A stretch of 64,000 nucleotides of DNA from assembly GCA_035296705.1 (NCBI GenBank), contig DATHAL010000061.1, forward strand, positions 1 through 64,000, in the 5' to 3' direction. Position numbers and translations under genes: made by a program. The notes under the pieces were generated by a model, which saw nothing but the letters and a program-made list of their open reading frames with translations, was not told where the DNA came from and ran no database searches. Source of the stretch: WHSW01 sp035296705 (GTDB taxonomy: Bacteria; Actinomycetota; Thermoleophilia; Solirubrobacterales; 70-9). Shown one piece after another: positions 17,369 through 25,711 of this stretch; position 1 is the stretch's first letter; every line of letters begins with the position of its first letter.

Positions 17369-17394
17369 CTCTCGGTCGCGCGCGCTGCGTTGCG

Positions 17395-17829
17395 TCAGGC
17401 GCGCGAGGCCGCCGTGGCCCGCCGGTGACGGGCGCTGGTCCGCGCGGCGGCCAGAGCGAGCGCGAGCAGCGCGAGGGCGCCGCCGGCCACGATCAGGGCT
17501 GCGGTCCAGTCGAAGCCGCCAGAGTCGTTGCCGGTGTCAGCGGCGACGCTCGGGACCGCCACGACCGTGGACTCGGGCTCGTGGGCACCGCTGATCGGTG
17601 CAGTGCCGCCCGAGCCGCGGTCGATACCGGCCGGCGTCGCGGGCTGCGACGAGCTGCTCGCGAGGGTGGCGTTTAGCGACGTGGACCCGGGATCCTGGGG
17701 CGACACGACCGCGTTGGGTGCCTGGTAATCGCCGGACGAGCTGACGGGCTGAGCGGCTGCCGGCGCCACCGCGATCGCTGCCGCGACCATGGCGATTACG
17801 GAGATGAGATAGGAGCTGGAGCGGGTCAT
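17395..17829 (-). CDS. exported Ser/Pro/Ala-rich protein with C-terminal membrane anchor
   Basis: 144 residues. A signal peptide covers residues 1-27 (ending APAAAQP), a low-complexity Ser/Gly/Pro/Ala linker follows, and a single transmembrane helix at about 109-128 ends in an Arg-rich tail. The topology is that of a surface-anchored protein without a sortase motif. No catalytic domain. It is monocistronic, between a terminator and the divergent cyclase gene. Confidence 0.7.
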   Translation of the reverse strand: MTRSSSYLISVIAMVAAAIAVAPAAAQPVSSSGDYQAPNAVVSPQDPGSTSLNATLASSSSQPATPAGIDRGSGGTAPISGAHEPESTVVAVPSVAADTGNDSGGFDWTAALIVAGGALALLALALAAARTSARHRRATAASRA

Positions 17830-18013
17830 GTGAGTCTCCTTCCGACTCGATCCGGGGTCCGCTGATTCGGTCCTCCGGAGCTTTTATTTCCTGCCGGTGA
17901 CGCTATGGCGGCATCGGCCCCGCGACCACGTCCTCCTGCGCACAGCGAGCGTGCACTTCTACACACTCGGCCGTCCCTCGCTTTGGCGCTGTGAGCGGGC
18001 TTAGACTGGCTCC

Positions 18014-21000
18014 ATGCCGACGTGCGCCATGTGCGACGGGGGGTACTCAGGGGACGCTCGCTTCTGCCCGCACTGCGGTACGGCGCTGTCCGAGCTTGCG
18101 CCGGCTCGCGTCAGCGCCCGCAAGGTCGTGAGCGTCCTGTTCTCGGATGTGCGCGGCTTCACGGAGCTCGGCGACCGGCTCGATCCCGAGTCGCTCCACG
18201 AGCTGGTCGGACGCTGGTTTTATGAGGCGCACCGGATCATCGCCCGCCACGGCGGCACGGTCGAGAAGTACATGGGCGACGCGGTGATGGGCGTCTTCGG
18301 GATCCCCGTCGTCCACGAGGACGACGCGCTGCGCGCCGCGCGCGCCGCACTCGAGATGCGCGCCTCCCTCACGAAGCTCAACGAGGAGCTCGTCGGACGA
18401 TGGGGCGTGCAGCTCGAGGTGCGAACCGGGATCAACACGGGCGAGGTCGTGGTCGGAGAGGCGCCGGGCGGCGCGCCGACGACCCTCGGCGACACGGTCA
18501 ACGTGGCCCAGAGGCTCGAGACGGCGGCACCGCCCGGGCAGGTGCTGATCGGAGAGGAGACCGCGCGTCTGGTCGGCGCGAACGCGCGGCTCGAACGGGT
18601 CGATCCCCTGAACCTGAAGGGCAAGGCCGAGCCGGTGTCGGCGTGGCGCCTCGTGGACGCGGCGGCGGAGGGCGCCGACGTGAGCGATCGCTCGATGACG
18701 CCGTTCGTCGGCCGCCGTGAGGAGCTGCGGCTCCTGCGCGAGACGTTCGAACACGTCGTCGGCGCCCGAGACCCCCGACTCGCCACCGTCCTCGGGCCGG
18801 CGGGAATCGGTAAGTCCAGGCTCGCGCGAGCCCTGCGGACGGAGGTCGGGGATCAGGGACGCGTGGTCGTCGGCCGCTGCCTCCCCTACGGCGAGGGCGT
18901 CGGCTACTGGCCGCTGGCCGAGATCGCCCGGCAGCTCGCCGGCAGCGCAAGCGAGACCGCGCTGGCGGCGGTCGCCGAAGAGGACGGACACGGCGCCGAG
19001 TCGCACGTCATCGCCACGGCGGTCGCCCGCGCCGCGGGATTCTCCCCCGGGGGCGTCACGGTCGAGGAGGCCCGCTGGGGCATGCGCAGGCTTCTCGAGG
19101 CGGCGGCGCGGACACGGCCGCTCGTGGTCATGGTCGAGGACATCCACTGGGCCGAGCCGACGCTCCTCGATCTCCTCGAGCACGTCGCGACGCTCGCCGC
19201 CGACGTCCCGCTGCTGCTCGTCTGCCTCAGCCGTCCGGAGCTCCTCGAGGAGCGCCCCTCGTGGAGCTCCGTCGGCGGCGACCGCGCGATGCTCATCCCG
19301 CTCGACCCGCTCTCGACGGCGGAGTCGCGGGAGCTCCTCGCCCAGACCGGCCGCGCCGTCGACGTCCCCGCCGACGAGCGGGCGAGGCTCCTCGAGACGG
19401 CCGAGGGCAACCCGCTCTTCCTGCAGCAGATGGTCGCGATGCGCGAGGAGATGCGCGAGGAGGACGGTGGGGTACCTCCCACCATCCAGGCGGTGCTGGC
19501 GGCACGCATCGACCGTCTACCGGCGCGCGAGCGAGCGCTGATCGAGCGCGCGTCCATCGAGGGGCGCACGTTTCATCGGCGGGCGCTCGTGGAGCTCCTC
19601 ACCGAGGGCGAGCGTGAAGAGCTCGACGCGAACCTGGCTGCGCTCATGCGCCGCGAGCTGATCCACCCCGGCGATCCCGACTTCCCGGCCGAAGAGGCCT
19701 ACCGCTTCAACCACATCCTGATTCGCGACGCCGCGTACGCGCTGATCCCGAAGCAGCAGCGCGCGCTTCTGCACGAGCGGCATGCCAACTGGCTCGAGCA
19801 GCGCGAGGACGGCGGTGCCTGGGATCACGCCGAGATCGTCGGCTACCACCTCGAGCAGGCGGTCCGCTGTCGCCAGGAGCTCGAGCCGGCGGCGCGGGAG
19901 CGCTACAGGCCGCTCGCGCTGCGGGGCGGCCTCCACCTCGGAGCCGCGGGCCGCGCCGCGCTCGCTCGCGACGACCTGCCGGCCGCCATCGGCCTTCTGG
20001 AGCGCGCGACGGAGCTCGTTCCGGAGGGCGATCCGGCGCGCGCCGGGCTCCTGCCCGAGCTCGGAGCCGCGCTGACCGACGCCGGGCGGCTGCCCGACGC
20101 CGAGCGCGTGCTCGATGCCGCGATGGCGGAGGCCGCCGGGCGCACCGACGCCACGGCCGAGGCGCACGCCACCGTCGCTCGCCTCTCGGTGCGCCTGCAG
20201 GTGGACACCGCGGCCGCCGCGCACGCGGTGCGCGGACGATTCGACTCGCTGCTCGAGACGTTCGAGCGCGCCGGCGACGATCTCGGCCTCGATCGGCTGT
20301 GGCGGCTCCGGGCGCTCGTTCACTGGGTGGAGGCGCGCTCGGCCGACGCCGACGCGGCCTGGCAACGTGCGGTCGAGCACGCGGAGCGCGCCGGCGACGA
20401 GCCAGGCTGGTCCGACGCCCTGAGCTGGCTCGCCTCCTCGGCGGTCACCGGGCCGACGCCCGTTCCCGAGGCCATCGCCCGCTGCGAGGAGATCCGCGAG
20501 CGGCTCAGCGGCCGGCACCGCGAGCAGGCGATGGTCCTGGATCACCTGGCGGCGCTCGAGGCGATGCGGGGCCGGTTCGAGCCCGCTCGAGACCTGATCG
20601 CCGACCGCGAGGCGATCATCGCCGAGCTCGGGGTCACGATGCACACCGCCGTCTCGCACGACGAGGCTCTGGTCGCGCTCCTCGCGGGAGATCCCGCCGC
20701 CGCAGAGGCGGTCCTGCGCGACGGGTACGACCGCCTCTCGGAGATGGGAGAGAAGGCACTGCTCGCCAGCACCGCGGCGATGCTCGCGCAGAGCGTTCAC
20801 GAGCAGGGCCGCCTCGATGACGCGTGGGCGTTCACCGAGGAGGCCGAGCGGGCGGCCGCCGACGACGACGTGTCGGCGCAGATCGGCTGGCGCAGCGTCC
20901 GCGCCCGCGTCCTCGCCCGACGCGGTGACGCCGCGGCCGCGGAGCGGCTTGCCGCCCAGGCCGTGGAGCTGGCGGCGCGAACCGATTGGCTCAGCGACCA

Positions 21001-21163
21001 CGCGGACGCCCTCGTGAGCCACGGCTACGTGCTGATGGCGGCGGGGGCCATCGAGGCGGCCGAGGAGTCGCTGCGCGCCGGAATCGCGCTGTACGAGCGG
21101 AAAGGGAATACGATCGGCATTCGAGGCGCAAGCTCGCTGCTGGAGGCGCGAGTACCGGTCTGA
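18014..21163 (+). CDS. zinc-ribbon / class III nucleotide cyclase / AAA-type ATPase / TPR protein
   Basis: 1049 residues. The order is: zinc ribbon (Cys4, 7, 18, 21); class III adenylate/guanylate cyclase domain at about 38-215 with metal-binding Asp45 and Asp89 (FSDVRGFTELG and YMGDAVMGVFG); STAND/AAA-like ATPase with Walker A GPAGIGKS near 260 and Walker B VVMVEDIHW near 370; then a long helical TPR-like repeat region to the C-terminus. Both metal Asp residues are present, so the cyclase is probably active. Such proteins are signal-responsive cyclases in actinobacteria. A Crp/Fnr regulator lies two genes downstream on the same strand. Confidence 0.92.
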   Translation: MPTCAMCDGGYSGDARFCPHCGTALSELAPARVSARKVVSVLFSDVRGFTELGDRLDPESLHELVGRWFYEAHRIIARHGGTVEKYMGDAVMGVFGIPVVHEDDALRAARAALEMRASLTKLNEELVGRWGVQLEVRTGINTGEVVVGEAPGGAPTTLGDTVNVAQRLETAAPPGQVLIGEETARLVGANARLERVDPLNLKGKAEPVSAWRLVDAAAEGADVSDRSMTPFVGRREELRLLRETFEHVVGARDPRLATVLGPAGIGKSRLARALRTEVGDQGRVVVGRCLPYGEGVGYWPLAEIARQLAGSASETALAAVAEEDGHGAESHVIATAVARAAGFSPGGVTVEEARWGMRRLLEAAARTRPLVVMVEDIHWAEPTLLDLLEHVATLAADVPLLLVCLSRPELLEERPSWSSVGGDRAMLIPLDPLSTAESRELLAQTGRAVDVPADERARLLETAEGNPLFLQQMVAMREEMREEDGGVPPTIQAVLAARIDRLPARERALIERASIEGRTFHRRALVELLTEGEREELDANLAALMRRELIHPGDPDFPAEEAYRFNHILIRDAAYALIPKQQRALLHERHANWLEQREDGGAWDHAEIVGYHLEQAVRCRQELEPAARERYRPLALRGGLHLGAAGRAALARDDLPAAIGLLERATELVPEGDPARAGLLPELGAALTDAGRLPDAERVLDAAMAEAAGRTDATAEAHATVARLSVRLQVDTAAAAHAVRGRFDSLLETFERAGDDLGLDRLWRLRALVHWVEARSADADAAWQRAVEHAERAGDEPGWSDALSWLASSAVTGPTPVPEAIARCEEIRERLSGRHREQAMVLDHLAALEAMRGRFEPARDLIADREAIIAELGVTMHTAVSHDEALVALLAGDPAAAEAVLRDGYDRLSEMGEKALLASTAAMLAQSVHEQGRLDDAWAFTEEAERAAADDDVSAQIGWRSVRARVLARRGDAAAAERLAAQAVELAARTDWLSDHADALVSHGYVLMAAGAIEAAEESLRAGIALYERKGNTIGIRGASSLLEARVPV

Positions 21164-21187
21164 GCGCCCGCGAGGGAGAGGAAGGAA

Positions 21188-21505
21188 ATGCGCTCCAATT
21201 TCGATACGCCGATGGAGTTGAAGGAGGGGGTCGTCGAGGCATGCGGTCCGCTCGATTGGACGGGCGAAACCGAGGCGTTCGTCACCGTCACGGTCCGGCA
21301 GCCTGGCGGGCAGGCGGTCGGTACGGCTTCCCGGTCAACCATCGAGCCGGGCGAGGACGAGTGGATGGTGGAGGTGAAGGCCGCCGGCGGCCACGAGTTC
21401 ACGCCCGGACCTGCGGTCGCGATGGGCGTGCTGTCGGCCGTCGACGAACACGGCGGCGTCAACGTCTTCCACTGGACCCAGGAAGTTCAGATCGAGAACG
21501 AGTAG
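21188..21505 (+). CDS. small conserved-looking protein of unknown function
   Basis: 105 residues, acidic, predicted mostly beta. It has no transmembrane segment or motif I recognise. The spacing (24 bp after the cyclase gene, with GAGGAAGGAA as ribosome-binding site, and 2 bp before the Crp gene) makes it a member of the cyclase/Crp operon. The beta-rich sequence with FVTVTVRQPGG and WMVEVKAAGG could be a small ligand-binding or partner domain. Confidence 0.7.
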   Translation: MRSNFDTPMELKEGVVEACGPLDWTGETEAFVTVTVRQPGGQAVGTASRSTIEPGEDEWMVEVKAAGGHEFTPGPAVAMGVLSAVDEHGGVNVFHWTQEVQIENE

Positions 21506-21507
21506 CC

Positions 21508-22170
21508 GTGACAGCGGGCGGGTTCCTCGCTTCGCTCTCCGACGAGGAGGCGGCGGCTTTTCGCTCCCGCGCGGCGACGAGGCGTTTTCGGCGCGGCCAG
21601 GCCCTGATGTACGAGGGCCAGCTCGGCGAGGAGATCATGATCCTGCTCTCCGGCCGCGTGAAGGTGACCTTCACGACGGCTGAGGGCAAGGAGGTCGTGT
21701 TGAGGTTCTGCGGGCCCGGCGATCTTCTCGGGGAGCTCTCGGTCCTCGACGAGCTCCCGCGCTCGAGCTCCGTGGTGGCGCTCGAGTCGGCGGAGGCGCT
21801 GGCGTTGGCCGCGAGCGACTTCCGGGGCCTGATCGCATCGCATCCGGAGCTCTCCCTTCGCCTCCTGCGATCGATCAGCCGGCGCTTTCGCGACGCCGAT
21901 CGCAAGCGGATCGAGTTCGCGGCCTCACAGACGCTCGCGCGAGTCGCGGCGCGCCTTGCCGAGCTCGCCGAGGCCTACGGCGAATCGACCGAGGACGGTA
22001 TCGCGATCGACCTCCGGATCTCCCAGGAGGAGCTCGCGGGGTGGACCGCCTCCTCTCGTGAGGCGGTCGCGAAGGCCCTCCACACTCTGCGCGAGCTCGA
22101 GCTCGTGCGCACAGACCGCCGCCGGCTCACGGTGACCGACCTGGAGGGGCTGCGCAGGCAGGCCGTTTAG
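21508..22170 (+). CDS. Crp/Fnr family transcriptional regulator
   Basis: 220 residues. A cyclic-nucleotide-binding-like beta barrel (about 15-125) contains GDLLGELSVLDELPRSSSV, which matches the phosphate-binding cassette with Glu and Arg present. The dimerisation helix is followed by a winged helix whose recognition segment is WTASSREAVAKALHTL. No N-terminal Fnr cysteines. Cyclic-nucleotide binding is therefore plausible. GTG at 21508 was chosen because it follows the previous stop by 2 bp. The stop overlaps that of the convergent PEBP gene. Confidence 0.93.
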   Translation: MTAGGFLASLSDEEAAAFRSRAATRRFRRGQALMYEGQLGEEIMILLSGRVKVTFTTAEGKEVVLRFCGPGDLLGELSVLDELPRSSSVVALESAEALALAASDFRGLIASHPELSLRLLRSISRRFRDADRKRIEFAASQTLARVAARLAELAEAYGESTEDGIAIDLRISQEELAGWTASSREAVAKALHTLRELELVRTDRRRLTVTDLEGLRRQAV

Positions 22171-22799
22171 AGCTTGTCCTTGTGCAGCGTGTAGGTGGCG
22201 ACGAGCTGGCCCTGGTCGAGCACGTGGCCCTCCATCGCCCGGCGCACGTCCTCCAGCTTGAACTCCCCCTCGAGGCCGAGGCTCGGGACATCGAGCGCGT
22301 ACACGGTGAAGTGATAGTGGTGGAGGCGCTCGTCGTTCCACGGCGGGAACGGCCCGTCGTAGCCGCCGTAGGTGCCGCCCATGTCGGGATCGCCGGCGAG
22401 GAAGTCGGTGTAGCTGTTGACTCCCGTGACGCCGTGGTCGGTCTCGCCGGGCGGCTTTCCGCCTGCCACGATCTCGCTCGAGCCCGCGCCCTCCGGGAGC
22501 TCCGTGACATGAGGCGGGATATCGACCAGGAGCCAGTGAGCGAAGTCGGCGCGATCGGCGTCCTCCGGCAGCGACCTGTCCTCCTGGTTCACGTCGGAGG
22601 GATCGGCCGGAACGTCCGGGTCATAGACGATCACCGCGAACGACTGCGTCTCGTCAGGGTGACCGGACCAGCGCAGGTGCGGGCTTCGGTTGCCGCCCTC
22701 GGCGGCCGCTTTGCCCTCGCCGTCCGGGGTCCCGAAGGCGTGCTCCTCGGGGACGCGCTCGCCGTGAGTGATGCTGTCGCTCTCGACCTTCAACGCCAT
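22167..22799 (-). CDS. PEBP family protein (YbhB/YbcL, Raf-kinase-inhibitor-like)
   Basis: 210 residues, somewhat longer than the usual 160-180. Family motifs are visible: NRSPHLRWSG, VIVYDPDVP (the DPD ligand site), FAHWLLVDIPP, GVNSYTDF, GGYDGPFPPW and HHYHFTVYALD. These bind a small anion or phospholipid headgroup; the bacterial function is mostly unknown. An insertion (about 62-82, rich in Asp/Glu) accounts for the extra length. Its stop overlaps that of the convergent crp gene. Confidence 0.92.
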   Translation of the reverse strand: MALKVESDSITHGERVPEEHAFGTPDGEGKAAAEGGNRSPHLRWSGHPDETQSFAVIVYDPDVPADPSDVNQEDRSLPEDADRADFAHWLLVDIPPHVTELPEGAGSSEIVAGGKPPGETDHGVTGVNSYTDFLAGDPDMGGTYGGYDGPFPPWNDERLHHYHFTVYALDVPSLGLEGEFKLEDVRRAMEGHVLDQGQLVATYTLHKDKL

Positions 22800-22851
22800 C
22801 TGGCTCCTCCTCGTCTCTTCGATGCGGCGGGCAGTCTATGCCGCCGCTCGC

Positions 22852-23025
22852 TCAGCCCTCGGCCTGGTCGCGCTCGGTGCTCTCGTCGAGATCCTCGGGC
22901 GTCGTCGCCGGCCCCGCGTCCTCATCCTCCTCGTCCTCGACCATCTCGGGGTCGGGCGGCGGGTCTGAGGACTGCGCCTCGCCGAGCGACGCCTCGCCGA
23001 AACCCTCGCGCTCTGGATGCTCCAT
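22852..23025 (-). CDS. acidic 57-residue protein
   Basis: ATG at 23025 with a ribosome-binding site (AAAGGAAAGG), stop TGA at 22852. The 57 residues are rich in Glu, Asp and Pro, including VEDEEDEDAGP. No hydrophobic segment, so it is probably disordered. It lies 15 bp downstream of the release-factor-like gene and is likely co-transcribed with it and with pepQ. Function unknown. Confidence 0.6.
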   Translation of the reverse strand: MEHPEREGFGEASLGEAQSSDPPPDPEMVEDEEDEDAGPATTPEDLDESTERDQAEG

Positions 23026-23040
23026 CTCGCCTTTCCTTTC

Positions 23041-24147
23041 TCAATACCGAAGGAGCGCCGCGGCGCCGCCGTGGGCGGCGAGGGCCGTGGCCGCCAGGCC
23101 CTCGACGGGCGTGACGAGGGCGCTCGTCGCTAGCGCCCGCTCGATCATCAGCTCTCCCGCCGGCACCGAATCGTCGCCGTCCCAGCTCCTGGTCGCGTCG
23201 AAGATCACGTGGCGCGCCCGGCCCTCGCCGAGCACCTGGAGGACCTCCTCGAGCCCGAGCGCGGCGCCGACATCGGAGCCGATCGCCTGCTCGAGCTGCG
23301 CGACGAGCTCCTCCTCGCGGGTTCTGTTCAGGTGGACCATCTCCTCGCCGACGCGCGCGCCGATCTCGGGCGCCCCGGCCCTGATCAGGTCGTGCCGGAT
23401 CTCGTGGACGAGCTTGCGCTTCGCGCCGAGCCCGGCGGCCAGGAGCCGCGGCCGGTCACCGTCCCCGATCACGATGATCCGCCGCCACGGTCTATCGCCG
23501 TGCTGTGCGGCGACGAGCTCGCCGGCCTGCTTGAGGAAGCGGTCGCGGTTGTGTTCGAGGCGCTGCGCGTGCTGGTCGCGCCCCGAGGCGGTCGTGCCGG
23601 TACCACCCGCCTGGGGGTTGCGCTGCGGCGACTTTCGCTCCTGCCAGTCGAGGTCAGGGAGCTCGATCTCCCAACCGTCGAGCTCGGTGATCTCGCCGAG
23701 CACCCACTCCAGCATGCGCACGCGCTCCAGCGCCACGACGACGACGCCCACCGGCCAGCCGTCGTCGAGGATCCTCATGAGCGGCGTCACGTACGGCCGC
23801 CGGCGCTGCACCACCTCGGTGCGCTGAAGTGCGACCTGCACCGTCTCCCACACCTCGCGCGCCTCGCCGTCCACCTCGAGGAAGCCGATGTGGGTGCGAC
23901 CGTGGGTGGGGGTATCCGACGGAAAGCGCTCGAGGACGCGACGGGCCGCCGCCTCGTCCACGTCCTCAAGCTGGTCGCGGAGCTCGATCCGCCAGCCCTC
24001 GCCGCGGTCGCCGGGGTCGATCGCGAGGTAGACGGACACCACCCCACCCGGCGGCGTCCAGTGGGTCAGCTCCATCAGCAGACGCTGTCCGGCCTCGAAC
24101 TCCACCGCCCCGGGCCATACCCCGAATGGCGGGGCATTACCCGTCAA
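23041..24147 (-). CDS. bacterial eRF1-domain protein (Vms1/Ankzf1/VLRF1-like, baeRF family)
   Basis: 368 residues. The N-terminal region (VVSVYLAIDP then a helical linker) and the central and C-terminal parts (IIVIGDGDRPRLLAAGL, then LVHEIRHDLIRAGAPEIGARV, and GARHVIFD-like RARHVIFDATRSW) fit the bacterial eRF1-like release-factor proteins of actinobacteria and Chloroflexi. Those are proposed to act as peptidyl-tRNA hydrolases on stalled ribosomes. The central region carries a basic Gln/Gly/Thr-rich loop (about 168-195) where eRF1 carries the catalytic GGQ or equivalent loop. The TTG start overlaps the pepQ stop by 4 bases, so its expression is coupled to pepQ. Confidence 0.72.
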   Translation of the reverse strand: MTGNAPPFGVWPGAVEFEAGQRLLMELTHWTPPGGVVSVYLAIDPGDRGEGWRIELRDQLEDVDEAAARRVLERFPSDTPTHGRTHIGFLEVDGEAREVWETVQVALQRTEVVQRRRPYVTPLMRILDDGWPVGVVVVALERVRMLEWVLGEITELDGWEIELPDLDWQERKSPQRNPQAGGTGTTASGRDQHAQRLEHNRDRFLKQAGELVAAQHGDRPWRRIIVIGDGDRPRLLAAGLGAKRKLVHEIRHDLIRAGAPEIGARVGEEMVHLNRTREEELVAQLEQAIGSDVGAALGLEEVLQVLGEGRARHVIFDATRSWDGDDSVPAGELMIERALATSALVTPVEGLAATALAAHGGAAALLRY

Positions 24148-25262
24148 TCGACGACCCGCAGCTCCTTCGGCAGCGAGCTCAGGTTGTGGTGTCCGTCCGC
24201 GGTCACGATCACGAGGTCCTCGATCCGGACACCGAATCGGCGGGGGACGTAGACGCCGGGCTCGACGGTGACGGCGTCGCCCTCCAGGAGCTGGTCCTCG
24301 GAGCGCGGCGCGAGCCGCGGCGCCTCGTGGATCTCGAGCCCGACGCCGTGGCCGAGCCCGTGCCCGAACTCCTCGCCGTGCCCGCCCGCCTTGATCACCT
24401 CGCGCGCGATCTCATCCGCCTCGGCACCGCCGATTCCGGCGCGGACACCGTCCAGCCCCGCGGCCTGCGCGGAGCGCACCAGCTCATAAACGTCGCGCGC
24501 CTCCGTGTCCGGCTCGCCGGCCGCGAAGGTCCGGGTGCAGTCCGAGCAGTAGCCGTCGACCCTTGCGCCCATGTCCCACACGACCAGCTCGCCGGCGGCG
24601 ATCTCGCGATCGGACGGCTCGGCGTGCGGCGCCGAGCCGTTCGGGCCGGCCGCGACGATCGCGGCGAACGCGGGCTCGCCGCCGAGCTCGCGGATCCGGG
24701 CAGCGGCGGCGAGCGCCACGTCGCGCTCGCGGCGCCCGACCAGGCCCTGAGCGGCGATGTCCTCGTAGACCTGGTCCGCGAGGCGCGCCGCCTCGGCCAT
24801 CGCCCTCTGCTCGCCCTCGTCCTTCACGCGCCGAAGGCGCTCGACGAGGCCGGACGCAGCCACCAACTCCACCCCGCCGTCGCGCTCCGCCAGCGACTCT
24901 TCGAGCTTTCGCAGGTTGGCGACGCTGGTCGCGGCGTCGTCATAGCCGACCCGGCCCTTGAGCTGCCCGGCGAGCTCCGGGATCAGCCTGCGCTCCGCGC
25001 GACGATGCTCGAGCGCGTCGCCGACCTCGTGCTCCGCGCGCTCCACGTAGCGGAAGTCGGTGATGAAGATGCGCGCCTGCGGCCCGATGACGGCGAGGCC
25101 GCTCGTCCCGGTGAAGCCGCTCAGCCAGCGAAGGTTCGCGCCGAAGTCGGGGCCCGTGTCGCCCGGCCGGACGAGGTCGCCGACGATGAGCTGGTCGAGC
25201 TCGCGCTCCGCGACCGCCGCGGCGAGTCGCTCGACCCGGGCGCGTGCATCGCCCGCGGTCAT
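24144..25262 (-). CDS. pepQ: Xaa-Pro dipeptidase/aminopeptidase (M24)
   Basis: 372 residues with a creatinase-like N-terminal domain and a pita-bread catalytic domain. The five metal ligands are visible as VWDMGA (Asp), CSDCTRTF (Asp), FGHGLGHGVG (His), VEPGVYVP (Glu) and VRIEDLV (Glu). The enzyme cleaves X-Pro bonds in the cytoplasm. ATG at 25262 overlaps the aroQ stop by 4 bases. The aroQ-pepQ-(efp) neighbourhood is widespread in Gram-positive bacteria; here the release-factor-like gene follows instead. Confidence 0.94.
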   Translation of the reverse strand: MTAGDARARVERLAAAVAERELDQLIVGDLVRPGDTGPDFGANLRWLSGFTGTSGLAVIGPQARIFITDFRYVERAEHEVGDALEHRRAERRLIPELAGQLKGRVGYDDAATSVANLRKLEESLAERDGGVELVAASGLVERLRRVKDEGEQRAMAEAARLADQVYEDIAAQGLVGRRERDVALAAAARIRELGGEPAFAAIVAAGPNGSAPHAEPSDREIAAGELVVWDMGARVDGYCSDCTRTFAAGEPDTEARDVYELVRSAQAAGLDGVRAGIGGAEADEIAREVIKAGGHGEEFGHGLGHGVGLEIHEAPRLAPRSEDQLLEGDAVTVEPGVYVPRRFGVRIEDLVIVTADGHHNLSSLPKELRVVD

Positions 25263-25711
25263 GCCCCCAGCTCGCTCTTCAGGAGCTCGAGCGCCTCGCG
25301 ATAGCCGTCGACGCCCTTGCCGGAGACCGCCCGAAGCACGAGCCCGTCGAGCACCGAGTGCCGCCGCCACTCCTCGCGCTTCATGACGTTCGAGAGATGC
25401 ACCTCGACCGCCGGCAGCCCCGCGATCTCGAGCGCATCGCGGATCGCGTAGCTGTAGTGGGTCCACGCGCCCGGGTTGAGGATCGTGGCGTCGGCGACGT
25501 CGGGCAGCCGGTGCAGGCGCTCCACGTACTCGCCCTCGTTATTGGTCTGAAAGAAGGCGACCTCGAGGCCGAGGTCGCGGCCGAAGCGCTTGATCCGGGT
25601 CTCGAGCTCGGGAAGCGTCTGGCCGCCGTAGTGCTCGGGATCGCGCATCCCGAGCGCATCGAGGTTGACACCGTGCAGGACCTCGACCCTGTTATGAGAG
25701 GTAAGGCTCAT
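25259..25711 (-). CDS. aroQ: type II 3-dehydroquinate dehydratase
   Basis: 150 residues, the typical type II length. It catalyses the third shikimate-pathway step. Signatures are LHGVNLDALGMRDPEHYGG near the N-terminus (in place of the more common NGPNLNLLG), FFQTNNEG, ILNPGAWTHYSYAIRDA (His of the active site) and VEVHLSN with the downstream REEWRRHSV. The start of this gene overlaps the aroKB stop by 4 bases and its own stop overlaps pepQ by 4. Confidence 0.94.
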   Translation of the reverse strand: MSLTSHNRVEVLHGVNLDALGMRDPEHYGGQTLPELETRIKRFGRDLGLEVAFFQTNNEGEYVERLHRLPDVADATILNPGAWTHYSYAIRDALEIAGLPAVEVHLSNVMKREEWRRHSVLDGLVLRAVSGKGVDGYREALELLKSELGA

